The notes: generated from the sequence alone by a model not told the origin. DNA of 64,000 nt from Hymenobacter telluris (GCF_017313265.1 NZ_JAFLQZ010000003.1:310001-374000), one strand, 5' to 3'; shown: positions 34,853 through 43,748, numbered from the stretch's first letter. Numbers and translations: made by a program.

Positions 34853-36526
34853 ATGCCCACTACTTTCAATTTCACAGCCAACGTTATCGACTTGTTTGCC
34901 AACACGATAACGCCCGCTGTACTACGCGTAGCCGAAGGCCGCATCCAAGCCATTGAGCCCACGGGAGCTACCGCCCCCGACCCGCGCCTACCCTACGCAC
35001 TGCCCGGCTTTGTTGATGCCCACGTGCACATTGAAAGCTCCTTGCTGATACCCGCCGAGTTTTCCCGGCTGGCCGTGGTGCACGGCACGGTAGCTACCGT
35101 ATCGGACCCGCACGAAATTGGGAACGTGCTGGGCGTGGCGGGCGTGGAATTCATGCTGGAAAGTGGGCGGCAGGTGCCGTTCAAGTTCTGCTTCGGGGCG
35201 CCGTCGTGCGTACCGGCCACGCCGTTTGAAACAGCTGGGGCCGAAATAACCGCCGCCGACATCGAGCAATTATTTCAGAACCCGGAAATCGGGTATCTGG
35301 CCGAAATGATGAACTGGCCCGGCGTGCTCAACCGCGACGCGCAGGTGATGGAAAAAATCCGGCTGGCGCAGCAGTACGGCCGCCCCGTAGATGGGCACGC
35401 GCCCGGCCTGCGCGGTGCCGATGCCCAGCGCTACGCCGAAGCCGGTATCAGCACCGACCATGAGTGCTTCACCGCCGAAGAGGCGCTCGACAAGCTGGCT
35501 GTCGGCATGAAAATTCTGATTCGGGAAGGCTCGGCGGCCCGCAACTTCGAGGCTCTGATTGACTTGCTGCCTGAGCACTACGAGCACCTGATGTTCTGCT
35601 CCGATGACAAGCACCCCGATACACTCGTACTCGGCCATATCAACCAACTGGTCCAGCGCGCCGTGGCGCGCGGCCAGGATGTGCTGAAAGTGCTGCGCGT
35701 CGCCTGCCGCAACCCCGTAGAGCATTATGGCCTGCCCGTAGGTTTACTGCGCATAGGCGACCCAGCCGACTTTATTGTGGTAGACAACCTGACCGATTTT
35801 CAGGTGCGCCAGACTTACCTAAACGGCGAGCTGGTAGCCGAAAATGGGGCTACGCTGATTGCGCCGGTGCCAGGCCGGGTGGTCAACAACTTCCATGCGC
35901 ACACCGTCAGCGCCCAGGATTTTCAACTTCCCATTTCAAACAAAAATCAATCACCCACCAATCAACAGTCAACCATTAGAGTCATCGAGTGCTTCGATGG
36001 GCAGCTTATCACGGCCGGCCACGACTTACCAGCCCGCCTGGAAAACAACTTGGTGGTACCCGATATAGCGCAGGACGTACTCAAGCTCACAGTAGTAAAC
36101 CGCTACCGCGCCGCCCCGCCGGCTGTGGCGTTCATCAAAGGCTTCGGGCTGAAACACGGAGCCTTGGCCAGCAGCGTCGGCCACGACTCACACAACATCA
36201 CCGCCGTAGGCTGCGACGATGAGAGCCTGGCCCGCGCCGTAAACTTGGTGATGGAAGCACGCGGTGGCTTGGCCGCCGTAGGTGCCAATGGCGAAGAACT
36301 AGTGCTGCCGCTACCCGTAGCCGGCCTAATGTCGGAGCAGGATGGCTACCGGGTGGCCGAAGCCTACGCCGCTATTGATGCACTGTCGCGGCAGCTTGGC
36401 TCCCCGCTGGGTGCGCCGTTCATGACGCTTTCGTTTATGGCGCTACTGGTTATTCCTAGCCTGAAGCTGAGCGACAAAGGCTTATTTGATGGCGAGGCCT
36501 TCCGTTTTGTGGAGGCAGTGGTGTAA
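34853..36526 (+). CDS. ade: Adenine deaminase
   Basis: The 557-residue protein is an amidohydrolase of the Ade type: metal ligands DAHVHIESS (about residues 54-62), DGHAPGL, STDHECF and CSDDKHPDTL, then a second domain with VGHDSHNITAVG. It deaminates adenine to hypoxanthine in purine salvage. The ATG at 34853 was chosen because it starts the first strand; the open frame reaches back to 34619 through the lipoprotein gene's promoter region. In frame at 35943-35979 sits a heptad repeat coding for a linker rich in Asn, Gln, Ser and Thr. Its stop is two bases before the heptad hairpin. Confidence 0.93.
   Translation: MPTTFNFTANVIDLFANTITPAVLRVAEGRIQAIEPTGATAPDPRLPYALPGFVDAHVHIESSLLIPAEFSRLAVVHGTVATVSDPHEIGNVLGVAGVEFMLESGRQVPFKFCFGAPSCVPATPFETAGAEITAADIEQLFQNPEIGYLAEMMNWPGVLNRDAQVMEKIRLAQQYGRPVDGHAPGLRGADAQRYAEAGISTDHECFTAEEALDKLAVGMKILIREGSAARNFEALIDLLPEHYEHLMFCSDDKHPDTLVLGHINQLVQRAVARGQDVLKVLRVACRNPVEHYGLPVGLLRIGDPADFIVVDNLTDFQVRQTYLNGELVAENGATLIAPVPGRVVNNFHAHTVSAQDFQLPISNKNQSPTNQQSTIRVIECFDGQLITAGHDLPARLENNLVVPDIAQDVLKLTVVNRYRAAPPAVAFIKGFGLKHGALASSVGHDSHNITAVGCDDESLARAVNLVMEARGGLAAVGANGEELVLPLPVAGLMSEQDGYRVAEAYAAIDALSRQLGSPLGAPFMTLSFMALLVIPSLKLSDKGLFDGEAFRFVEAVV
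35943..35979 (+). repeat. Heptad tract inside the adenine deaminase gene
   Basis: Five 7-base units (AAATCAA, TCACCCA, CCAATCA, ACAGTCA, ACCATTA) run in frame with the gene. They code for part of a polar linker (residues about 362-377) between the two domains. The composition is AT-rich compared with the surrounding gene. Only one arm is present. Confidence 0.65.
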
Positions 36527-36527
36527 T

Positions 36528-36601
36528 GCAAGAAGCCAGGAGCCAGGAGGTGGAAGAATAGAATAACCTATTCTTCCACCTCCTGGCTCCTGGCTTCTTG
36601 C
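36528..36601. repeat. Perfect heptad inverted repeat between convergent genes
   Basis: The arms 36528-36560 and 36569-36601 are perfectly complementary over 33 bases with an 8-base loop. The left arm reads GCAAGAA, GCCAGGA, GCCAGGA, GGTGGAA. It begins two bases after the adenine deaminase stop and ends nine bases before the response regulator stop. It is a strong bidirectional terminator candidate. Confidence 0.93.
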
Positions 36602-36610
36602 TCCTTCTGT

Positions 36611-37021
36611 TTAGAAACGCTTTTTCAGCAGCTTATCCATTTTTTCCTCCGTCAGCGGCTTGGCCAGATACTCCACGTTCGGGTACTGGGCCACGCGGGC
36701 CGTATCGGCGGCGTGCATGGAGGTAGTAAGCACCGCCATTACCGTTTTCGCCTTCGACTGGTCGGGCAACGCGTCATAGAGCTTCAGGAACTCGAAGCCA
36801 TCCATACCAGGCATCTTCAAATCGACGAAGACCAGCGCGGGCGTGGCACTCGAATCGGCCACGTCGCTGTCGTCGCCCCACAGAAACTGAAATGCTTGCT
36901 CGGCTTTCCGAAACGTGTGCACCTTGTCGGCTACATCCAGGCGACTGAGCAGGCGGTTGTTTAGGAAACTAGTGGTTTCGTTATCATCAACCAGCACTAT
37001 ACTGCGCAATTTCTTTGACAT
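36611..37021 (-). CDS. Stand-alone response regulator
   Basis: The 136-residue protein is a single receiver domain: acidic cluster VDDNE (residues 11-15), phospho-acceptor Asp in VFVDLKMPGMDG (about residue 67), switch Thr in VLTTS and Lys in LAKPLT. No output domain follows. Such orphan receivers are frequent in Bacteroidota; the partner kinase is not in the neighbourhood. Confidence 0.92.
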   Translation of the reverse strand: MSKKLRSIVLVDDNETTSFLNNRLLSRLDVADKVHTFRKAEQAFQFLWGDDSDVADSSATPALVFVDLKMPGMDGFEFLKLYDALPDQSKAKTVMAVLTTSMHAADTARVAQYPNVEYLAKPLTEEKMDKLLKKRF

Positions 37022-37088
37022 AAGACAGGGAGCTTGTTTTCGGTGATAAGGTAGCAGCGCAAAGCAGACAAATTAGGAGCGACAAATG

Positions 37089-38066
37089 TTATAGCCAACC
37101 TTGTGCGCGCATCCAATCGTCGTTGTAGATTTTACCGAGGTAGCGCGTGCCGTGGTCGGGCAGAATCACTACCATCGTATCGCCTTCCTGGAGGTGCTCA
37201 CGGGCGTATTCCAACGCCCCGAAAACTGCCGAGCCGCACGACCAGCCCACAAACAGCCCCTCCTCTTTGGCTAAACGGCGCGTCATGAGGGCACCGTCCT
37301 GATCGGTTACTTTGATGAATAAGTCAATGAGGTCGAAGTTAACATTTTTAGGCAAAATGTCTTCTCCAATGCCTTCGGTCTTATAAGGGTAGATTTCGTT
37401 TTTGTCGAACTCACCCGTTTCCTTGTATTTCTTGAATACCGAACCGTAGGTATCAATGCCCACCGTTTTGACGGAAGCATTTTGCTCTTTCAGGTACTTA
37501 GCCGTACCGCAGATAGTGCCGCCAGTGCCCACGCCACACGCTAGGTGCGTGATGGCACCCTCGGTTTGCTTCCAGATTTCGGGGCCGGTGCTTTCGTAGT
37601 GGGCCGCCGTGTTCGAGAGGTTGTCGTACTGATTGGGGTAGAACGAGTTGGGCGTTTCGGCGGTCAGGCGGCGCGCTACCGAGTAGTAGGAGCGCGGGTC
37701 TTCGGGCTCCACGTCTACGGGGCAGATAACCACCTCGGCACCCACAGCCCGCAGAATGTCCTGCTTTTCTTTGCTTTGCTTGTCGCTCATCACGAAGATG
37801 CATTTGTAGCCGCGGGCAATAGCCCCCAGGGCCAGGCCCATACCGGTGTTGCCGGAAGTGCCTTCAATGATAGTGCCGCCAGGCTTGAGAATACCTGCCT
37901 TTTCAGCGTCATCAATCATTTTCAGGGCCATCCGGTCTTTCACCGAATTGCCAGGGTTGAGGTATTCCACTTTGGCCAGTACGGTACCTTTGATACCGTC
38001 CGTGACCTTGTTGAGCCGGACCAGCGGCGTGTTGCCAATGGCCTCGACTATGTTATTCAGGTACAT
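37089..38066 (-). CDS. cysK: Cysteine synthase / cystathionine beta-synthase-type PLP enzyme
   Basis: The 325-residue protein is a fold-type II PLP enzyme: the PLP lysine is in NPGNSVKDRM (about residue 42), the substrate loop is EGTSGNTGMG and the phosphate-binding loop is GVGTGGTICG. The length and PDHGTRY near the C-terminus fit O-acetylserine sulfhydrylase or the catalytic core of CBS; it lacks the regulatory CBS pair. The ATG at 38066 is the family start and a TACCTTTG promoter box lies 34 bases upstream. Whether it makes cysteine or cystathionine is not certain. Confidence 0.9.
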   Translation of the reverse strand: MYLNNIVEAIGNTPLVRLNKVTDGIKGTVLAKVEYLNPGNSVKDRMALKMIDDAEKAGILKPGGTIIEGTSGNTGMGLALGAIARGYKCIFVMSDKQSKEKQDILRAVGAEVVICPVDVEPEDPRSYYSVARRLTAETPNSFYPNQYDNLSNTAAHYESTGPEIWKQTEGAITHLACGVGTGGTICGTAKYLKEQNASVKTVGIDTYGSVFKKYKETGEFDKNEIYPYKTEGIGEDILPKNVNFDLIDLFIKVTDQDGALMTRRLAKEEGLFVGWSCGSAVFGALEYAREHLQEGDTMVVILPDHGTRYLGKIYNDDWMRAQGWL

Positions 38067-38099
38067 GTGAGGGGGAATTGTTGTTGAGAGAGGGGGCGG

Positions 38100-38107
38100 C
38101 AAAGGTA
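38100..38107 (-). promoter_or_regulatory. -7 promoter box TACCTTTG for the cysteine synthase gene
   Basis: A perfect match to TAnnTTTG on the - strand. Transcription would start near 38093, 27 bases before the ATG at 38066. No clear -33 element. Confidence 0.6.
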
Positions 38108-38195
38108 CGGATTTCCGATGGGAGCCACCCGGTCCGGTGATATTTGCTTGGAACCGCGGCCTGAATCCATCCTGTGTCGGATTGACAACAAGTGC

Positions 38196-38226
38196 CTTGT
38201 TGCGGCCTTAAAAAAGCCTACTTTTG
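38196..38226 (+). promoter_or_regulatory. Promoter of sucD: CTTG, 19 bases, TACTTTTG
   Basis: CTTG at 38196-38199 and TACTTTTG at 38219-38226 are 19 bases apart and match the Bacteroidota -33/-7 promoter. Transcription would start near 38233, about 63 bases before the ATG at 38296. Confidence 0.7.
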
Positions 38227-38295
38227 CGCACCCGCTGCTTGCAGCGGCCAGTATTTTTCATCTGCAACCGCAACCTACCTATAACCCCTCTTTAC

Positions 38296-39177
38296 ATGAG
38301 TGTTCTGGTCAACAAGGATTCCAAAGTGATTGTGCAGGGCTTCACCGGCTCCGAAGGCTCGTTCCATGCCCAGCAGATGATTGAGTACGGCACCAACGTG
38401 GTGGGCGGCGTTACGCCCGGCAAAGGCGGCACCAGCCACCTCGACCGCCCCGTGTTCAACACCGTAGCCGAGGCCGTAGAGCAGGCCGGCGCCGACACCA
38501 GCATCATCTTCGTGCCGCCAGCTTTTGCCGCCGACGCCATCATGGAAGCCGCCGACGCAGGTATTAAGGTGATTATCACTATTACCGAAGGCATTCCAAC
38601 CAAGGACATGATTGCGGTGAAAGAGTACCTGAAAGGCCGTGAAGGCTTGCGCATGGTGGGCCCGAACTGCCCCGGCGTGATGACGGCCGGCGAGTGCAAA
38701 GTGGGCATTATGCCCGGCTTCATCTTCACGAAAGGCAAAATCGGTATCGTGTCCAAGTCGGGCACGCTGACTTACGAAGCCGTTGACCAGCTCACCAAAG
38801 CCGGCCTGGGCCAGACCACGGCCATCGGCATCGGCGGCGACCCAATCATTGGCACTACCACCAAAGAAGCCGTGGAACTGCTCATGAACGACCCCGAAAC
38901 GGAAGGCATCGTGATGATTGGCGAAATCGGCGGCGGTATGGAAGCTGAAGCAGCTCGCTGGATCAAAGAAACCGGCAACAAAAAGCCTGTAGTTGGCTTC
39001 ATTGCTGGCCAGACGGCCCCTCCCGGCCGCCGCATGGGCCACGCCGGTGCCATCGTAGGCGGCGCCGACGACACAGCCGCAGCGAAAATGGCCATCATGC
39101 GTGAGTGTGGCATCCACGTAGTGGATTCCCCCGCCGAAATCGGCGACACAATGCTGCGCGTATTGGGCGGCAAGTAA
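38296..39177 (+). CDS. sucD: Succinyl-CoA synthetase alpha subunit
   Basis: The 293-residue protein has the CoA-binding N-terminal domain ([23 protein letters not shown]), the central MVGPNCPG motif and the phosphohistidine loop GHAGAIVGG. With SucC it makes succinate, CoA and ATP or GTP from succinyl-CoA in the TCA cycle. The beta subunit gene is not in the window, so sucC lies elsewhere. The ATG at 38296 is fixed by the promoter at 38219 and the family start. Confidence 0.96.
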   Translation: MSVLVNKDSKVIVQGFTGSEGSFHAQQMIEYGTNVVGGVTPGKGGTSHLDRPVFNTVAEAVEQAGADTSIIFVPPAFAADAIMEAADAGIKVIITITEGIPTKDMIAVKEYLKGREGLRMVGPNCPGVMTAGECKVGIMPGFIFTKGKIGIVSKSGTLTYEAVDQLTKAGLGQTTAIGIGGDPIIGTTTKEAVELLMNDPETEGIVMIGEIGGGMEAEAARWIKETGNKKPVVGFIAGQTAPPGRRMGHAGAIVGGADDTAAAKMAIMRECGIHVVDSPAEIGDTMLRVLGGK

Positions 39178-39197
39178 GCTTCGCCTACTCAACAAAT

Positions 39198-39229
39198 AAA
39201 AAAGCCCCGACGCGCGTCGGGGTTTTTTT
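39198..39229. terminator. Bidirectional terminator after sucD
   Basis: CCCCGACG-CG-CGTCGGGG stem (39205-39222) flanked by A6 on the left and T7 on the right. It lies between the converging sucD and the small lipoprotein gene. Confidence 0.92.
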
Positions 39230-39243
39230 ATTGCCCATACAGC

Positions 39244-40026
39244 TTAATTCGGCACCACACTTCCTTGAGGCTGACGCAACAAATGAGGCCGCACTACTAC
39301 CCCCAGGCTAATTAAAGAACTGGATGGAGCCAATTGCGGCCGGTCGGGGTTCTGGCGGTCGGAGCGGCCGGGCAAGGATAGGCCGATGGTTGCCATGCCT
39401 TGAATGGGCCCCTGCCCAACCCGCACAAAGCCCGTAGGCTCCAGAAAAAACCGGTTGACTGGTTGGATGGAAGTATTGTCGCGCAAAAGATGGGTGTAGC
39501 TCACCACTGTCCCTCGCACAGAAAACCCATAACTGACCCGTTCCCGCTGCTTGGCCACGTACAGTTGGCCGTAGTAGCGCAAGTAGTTGGCCTTATATTC
39601 TACGAGCGGCCCGAACAACGGAATGACGAGGTAGAAGCTTTCAATATTGTTGTCATAGACTCTGGCTTTGGCATAGCCCATACCACCCAGCGCCCCCAAG
39701 TACACCGATTGATCTGGACCGAGCAACCGATACGTACCCACGCCCAGCCCAACTTGACGGTGCGTGTTGCGGTAGTTGGTGGTTACGTTGTTGCGGGTTT
39801 CACTGCCTTGGCTCGACTGGGTGGCTCCTTCAGCAGCTAGCAACAGTCGCCCTGCCGGCGACCAAGCGGCGCCAGCTTCAAAGCTGGAAAAACTGCGAAT
39901 TGCTGCCGTAGCTTCCACTTCGCCCTTATTGCGCAGTAGCGGCGTGCTGGGCACGGTTGGTACATACACGGCACAACCCGTGACAGTGCAGAGAATACAG
40001 GTGCTGATAAGTAAACGTATAGCCAT
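39244..40026 (-). CDS. Lipoprotein, paralogue of the next gene
   Basis: The 260-residue protein has a lipoprotein signal with lipobox VTGC (Cys18) and a beta-rich body. After the signal, YVPTVPSTPLLRNKGE matches YFPPPPQVPLLTQKGE of the neighbouring gene; the middle carries GGMGYAKARVYD. It looks like an outer membrane-associated beta protein with repeated amphipathic strands. The ATG at 40026 opens the signal. Function unknown; it is encoded in tandem with its paralogue. Confidence 0.78.
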   Translation of the reverse strand: MAIRLLISTCILCTVTGCAVYVPTVPSTPLLRNKGEVEATAAIRSFSSFEAGAAWSPAGRLLLAAEGATQSSQGSETRNNVTTNYRNTHRQVGLGVGTYRLLGPDQSVYLGALGGMGYAKARVYDNNIESFYLVIPLFGPLVEYKANYLRYYGQLYVAKQRERVSYGFSVRGTVVSYTHLLRDNTSIQPVNRFFLEPTGFVRVGQGPIQGMATIGLSLPGRSDRQNPDRPQLAPSSSLISLGVVVRPHLLRQPQGSVVPN

Positions 40027-40263
40027 AGGTAAATACTTGATACCACACTGAATATAAAGGTTGCAGGCGCGCGGTTGGGCCGCCACTTCAATGCGGAATT
40101 GACAGAGGCCAAATAAGCCGGCGTTTCTCCGCTCACCAACTCAGAAAGTTGTTCTATTGGACTTTTAGAAAGCGGGTTTCCAGCTTGAAAAAACCATCTG
40201 TTGCCCCACCAAACCTTATTTCCTGTCAGCGAATCTGATTTTCTTATACTGCATTAGCTGCGG

Positions 40264-41028
40264 CTACTTTCGTCCTTCCTGCCCGCCCACGTTCACCACA
40301 ATGCCCAGTTGAAACACTGAATTGGAGGCCTTCAAAAACTTGCGGGTGCGCAAGCCGAAATTGCTGCCGCTGATAAACTGGAGCTGGAGCGGGCCTACCA
40401 CCTGAATGCGAGTGTAGGTAATAGGCTCCAGAAACAGGTTGTCTTCGGGGGCGTGGTCGAGGCCGTTCACTTTAAAGTTGTTGAGTTGCATAAAGCTGGC
40501 CCGCAAGGCGGTACCGTAGTTGAACGGCCAGTCGCGCCCGAATACGTGGAAGCTTTTCTCTTCTTTGGAGGTGTAGTTTACCTGCACGAAATACTTGTGC
40601 AGCGTGCCTTCTGCCGTTTCGGGGGCTACGTTGGTTTCCTGGTTGAAGCGGGTGCGCTTGGTGCTGCCTACGCCTAATCCGCCATACACTTCCAGCACGC
40701 GCCGGTCTTTGCGCAGGCGGGTGAAATAGCCTACGCCGCCCTCCACAAAATCGTGGTCCACGGATTCGCGCTCGGCTTTGCTGCCAAAAAAGCTTTCTTT
40801 CTTATTGGAATGCAGAAACGAGGCCGAGCCCATTACCCCAATATGTTCACCCACGGCATAGGCGCCCTGCAACGCGGTGTTTTGGCTGAAATTGGTATGC
40901 ACCCCGGCACTCCACTCCCCTTTTTGAGTGAGCAAAGGCACTTGCGGCGGCGGCGGGAAATACAGCGAGGAACAGCTAGCCAACAAAAGTAAGCTCAACA
41001 AAACGGACGCACGAAGCAAACAAAACAT
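40264..41028 (-). CDS. Lipoprotein, paralogue of the previous gene
   Basis: The 254-residue protein has a lipoprotein signal with lipobox LASC (Cys19) and a strand-rich body (GEHIGVMGSASFL, VEGGVGYFTRLR, YGGLGVGSTKRT), with a late TRIQVVGPLQLQFISG. It shares the post-signal motif PPP/TPLLxxKGE with the gene at 39244. It is probably anchored to the outer membrane; no enzyme motif is visible. The two genes are tandem, on the same strand, and likely arose by duplication. Confidence 0.78.
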   Translation of the reverse strand: MFCLLRASVLLSLLLLASCSSLYFPPPPQVPLLTQKGEWSAGVHTNFSQNTALQGAYAVGEHIGVMGSASFLHSNKKESFFGSKAERESVDHDFVEGGVGYFTRLRKDRRVLEVYGGLGVGSTKRTRFNQETNVAPETAEGTLHKYFVQVNYTSKEEKSFHVFGRDWPFNYGTALRASFMQLNNFKVNGLDHAPEDNLFLEPITYTRIQVVGPLQLQFISGSNFGLRTRKFLKASNSVFQLGIVVNVGGQEGRK

Positions 41029-41170
41029 AGAGGGCGGGCAGAAACAGAAAATTCAAGAGCCAAACGCAAGAAACCTCGTGCCGTTGTGTGGCCACGGGCT
41101 CAAGGGTTGCGTACTGATTGAAAGGCAGCGGCCACCGAGGCAGCTTCCCATTGTTCAAACTTCGCGCTTT

Positions 41171-42571
41171 ATGCCCAATACTTCCTACGACGCTCTTATT
41201 ATTGGCTCCGGCCAAGCCGGAAACCCGCTTGCCACTGCTCTTGCCGATGCCGGCCAACGGGTAGCACTTATCGAGGAAAACCTACTGGGCGGCTCTTGCA
41301 TCAACTACGGCTGCTCCCCCGTGAAATCCATGCTGGCCTCCGCCGAACGGGCCCACCAGCTCCGCACCGCCTCCGATTACGGCGTGCAGGGCACCGAACC
41401 CAAAGTGGATATGGCCGCGGTTGTCGCGCGCAAAGACGAAATCATTGGCGCCATGCGCGAGGGGGTGCGGAGCAACCTCACCCAGGAGCACGAAGGCATT
41501 ACGGTGCTGGAAGGCCACGCCACCTTCACGGGGCCGCGCAACGTGTTGTTTACGCCCGCCAAAGGGCCGGTGCAGGAGCTCACCGCCAAACGCATTTTCA
41601 TCAACACGGGTACCCGCGCCGCCATCCCGGAAATTGAAGGACTGGAAGGCCTACCCTACCTCACTACCACGCAGCTGCTTGATCTTAAAGAACTACCTAA
41701 GCACCTTGTCATTCTGGGTGGCGGCTACATTGGCCTGGAGTTCAGCCAGATGTTCCGGCGCTTTGGCAGCGAGGTTACCATCATCGAGTCGGGCAAGCAG
41801 CTGCTGGAGCGCGAAGATGACGATGTATGCGAGTCGCTCAGCGAAATCCTGACTAAGGAAGGCGTGGAAATCGTGCTGAATGCTGAAGTACGGCTGGTTT
41901 CGCGCAACGCGGAGGGCATCTTCACGCTCACGGCCAGCACCAAGCAGGGCGAGCGGCGCATCCGCGGCACGCACTTGCTGGTAGCCACCGGCCGCACCCC
42001 CAACACCGATACGCTCGGCCTCGAACAGGCGGGTATTAAGCTCGATGAGAAAAACTTCATCGAAGTGAATGCCCAACTCGAAACCAACGTGCGGGGCGTG
42101 TACGCCCTCGGCGACGTGCACGGCGGCCCCCAGTTCACCCACATCAGCTACGACGATTACCGCGTAATCCGCGACAATCTGCTCACGCGAGGTAAGCGCC
42201 GCTCGGCTAAGCAGCGCCCCCTACCCTACTGCGTGTACACCGAGCCCCAACTGGGCCGCATTGGCCTCAACGAAAGCCAGGCGCAGCAAGAAGGCATTGC
42301 GTACCGCGTGGCGACTATGCCCGTCAGCACGATAGGCCGCGCCCGCGAAACCGGCCGCACCGGCGGCTTCTGGAAGGTGCTGGTGGATGCCCAGGACCGG
42401 ATTCTGGGTGCCACCGTGCTCTGCGCCGAAGGCGGCGAAATCATGACCATGTTTCAATTGGCTATGATGGGCAAGCTGAAATATCAGCAGCTCCAGAACA
42501 TGATAATTGCCCACCCGAGTTGGGCCGAGGGCCTGAACAATGTGTTTGCGAAGTTGAAGAAGCCGGAGTAA
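41171..42571 (+). CDS. Flavin-dependent disulfide oxidoreductase, dihydrolipoamide/mercuric reductase type
   Basis: The 466-residue protein has the FAD motif IIGSGQAGNPLA, a redox disulfide CINYGC (about residues 44-49) followed by SPVK, the NAD-binding GGGYIGLEF and the C-terminal HPSWAEG with catalytic His-Glu pair. The layout is that of dihydrolipoamide dehydrogenase and mercuric reductase; the variant active site (Tyr before the second Cys and SPVK instead of IPSK) places it in a branch whose natural substrate is not established. No lipoyl enzyme or mer gene is next to it. The ATG at 41171 opens the FAD strand. Confidence 0.88.
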   Translation: MPNTSYDALIIGSGQAGNPLATALADAGQRVALIEENLLGGSCINYGCSPVKSMLASAERAHQLRTASDYGVQGTEPKVDMAAVVARKDEIIGAMREGVRSNLTQEHEGITVLEGHATFTGPRNVLFTPAKGPVQELTAKRIFINTGTRAAIPEIEGLEGLPYLTTTQLLDLKELPKHLVILGGGYIGLEFSQMFRRFGSEVTIIESGKQLLEREDDDVCESLSEILTKEGVEIVLNAEVRLVSRNAEGIFTLTASTKQGERRIRGTHLLVATGRTPNTDTLGLEQAGIKLDEKNFIEVNAQLETNVRGVYALGDVHGGPQFTHISYDDYRVIRDNLLTRGKRRSAKQRPLPYCVYTEPQLGRIGLNESQAQQEGIAYRVATMPVSTIGRARETGRTGGFWKVLVDAQDRILGATVLCAEGGEIMTMFQLAMMGKLKYQQLQNMIIAHPSWAEGLNNVFAKLKKPE

Positions 42572-42606
42572 TGGTTTAGGAGTAGCTCAGTGGTTTCGAC
42601 CACCTC

Positions 42607-42643
42607 AAAAGCCCACTATGCCTTGCCACATAGCGGGCTTTTT
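42607..42643 (+). terminator. Rho-independent terminator
   Basis: AAAAGCCCACTATG pairs with CATAGCGGGCTTTTT across an eight-base loop, with a T run at the end. It lies 36 bases after the reductase stop. Confidence 0.85.
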
Positions 42644-42667
42644 ACCGTGTAGTTCCTAACGAACCGC

Positions 42668-42675
42668 TACTTTCG
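42668..42675 (+). promoter_or_regulatory. Candidate -7 box TACTTTCG
   Basis: One mismatch from a clean TAnnTTTG (TACTTTCG). It lies 33 bases before the ATG at 42708. A -33 element is not obvious. Confidence 0.45.
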
Positions 42676-42707
42676 GACGGTTGCAAGTTCACCTAAGCCC
42701 GCAGTTC

Positions 42708-43262
42708 ATGAAGATAGTTGTGGAAACCGAGCGGCTGGTGTTTCGTGAATTCCTGCCTACTGATGCGCAAGGCATGTTCGAGCTGGATTCCGACCCAGAA
42801 GTGCACCGCTACCTGGGCAATAAGCCGGTGCTGTCCATTGAGCAAAGCCAGGAGATGATAGCCTTTATCCGGCAGCAGTATCTGCATAACGGCATTGGGC
42901 GCTGGGCAGTTATTAAGAAAGCGAGCAACGAGTTTATTGGATGGGCCGGCCTCAAGCTTGTCCGGGAGCCCATCAACCACCACGTCGATTTCTATGATGT
43001 CGGCTACCGGTTCATCCGCCGCTATTGGGGCCAGGGTTTTGCCACCGAAGCCGCCCAAGCCTCGGTAGCTTATGGTTTCCGAGTGCTGCGCCTGCCCACG
43101 TTGTACGCCATGGCCGACATGCAAAACCTAGCCTCTCGGGCAGTGCTGGCCAAGGCTGGTTTGCACCACGTCGGCGTTTTCAACCATAATGGTGTGCCCA
43201 CGGCCTGGCTGGAAGCCACAAGACCAGCGCTGGAAACAGTTTCAGCAAGCAGCTTCAGCTAG
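42708..43262 (+). CDS. GNAT N-acetyltransferase
   Basis: The 184-residue protein is a RimJ/RimL-type acetyltransferase: TERLVFREFLPTDAQGMF at the start, LGNKPVLSIEQSQEMIAF, the acetyl-CoA pyrophosphate-binding YWGQGFATEAA (about residues 104-114) and NLASRAVLAKAGL. The acceptor is unknown; family members modify protein N-termini or small molecules. The ATG at 42708 follows a terminator and a candidate -7 box. Confidence 0.9.
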   Translation: MKIVVETERLVFREFLPTDAQGMFELDSDPEVHRYLGNKPVLSIEQSQEMIAFIRQQYLHNGIGRWAVIKKASNEFIGWAGLKLVREPINHHVDFYDVGYRFIRRYWGQGFATEAAQASVAYGFRVLRLPTLYAMADMQNLASRAVLAKAGLHHVGVFNHNGVPTAWLEATRPALETVSASSFS

Positions 43263-43283
43263 ACTTCCCTGCTACTCCCTATA

Positions 43284-43748
43284 ATGAAAGCCAGACGCTC
43301 GAAGGTGTATTCTGTAGCTCTTGCCTGCTTAGTTGCAACACTATCATCCTGCAAACAAAAAGCTGCCACGTCCACTACGCCCCCAGCCTCCATACCGGCA
43401 GCAGCAGACCGTTCGTTCGTAAAGGCCACACCCGTCCACCCCACCTACGCAGGCATCTACACGGTGCAAGACACAGCAGTGTGCGGCTTGTCCATCACTA
43501 TCAGAAAGCAAGCCGGCGGCTATAATTACACCGCTGGCACAAACCACGGCCAAGTGCAGGTACAGCATCAGGACTCCACTACCTATTTCACCTTCGTCGG
43601 CCTCAAAGGTGCTGATCCAGCAGATGACGTGGAAGCCGTTTGGCAAGACAGCATGCTGGTCATCCAGAATACTGGCAATTCCATGAATCCATACACGCGC
43701 TTCGAGCAGTGCGACGCGAAGTATCTGGAGTTGGTGCGGCAGCGGTAG
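43284..43748 (+). CDS. Hypothetical lipoprotein
   Basis: The 154-residue protein has a lipoprotein signal with lipobox LSSC (Cys23), a Thr/Ala/Pro-rich linker and a beta-rich C-terminal domain with YAGIYTVQDTAVCGLSITIRK split here as words YAGIYTVQDT and SITIRK. Two further cysteines (in VCGLS and EQCDA) could form a disulfide. No family recognised. It follows the acetyltransferase gene by 21 bases on the same strand, so they may be cotranscribed. Confidence 0.78.
   Translation: MKARRSKVYSVALACLVATLSSCKQKAATSTTPPASIPAAADRSFVKATPVHPTYAGIYTVQDTAVCGLSITIRKQAGGYNYTAGTNHGQVQVQHQDSTTYFTFVGLKGADPADDVEAVWQDSMLVIQNTGNSMNPYTRFEQCDAKYLELVRQR

Noticed and set aside
38275..39195. Open frame on the - strand opposite sucD
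   Set aside because: SucD is a clear match; the antisense frame is typical of high-GC DNA.
42581..42610. tRNA-like snippet: GGAGTAGCTCAGTGG followed by GTGGTTTCGACCACC
   Set aside because: It resembles a D-arm and a T-arm side by side, but there is no anticodon arm, acceptor stem or the right spacing. It could be a chance match or a tiny relic; I do not call a tRNA or attachment site.
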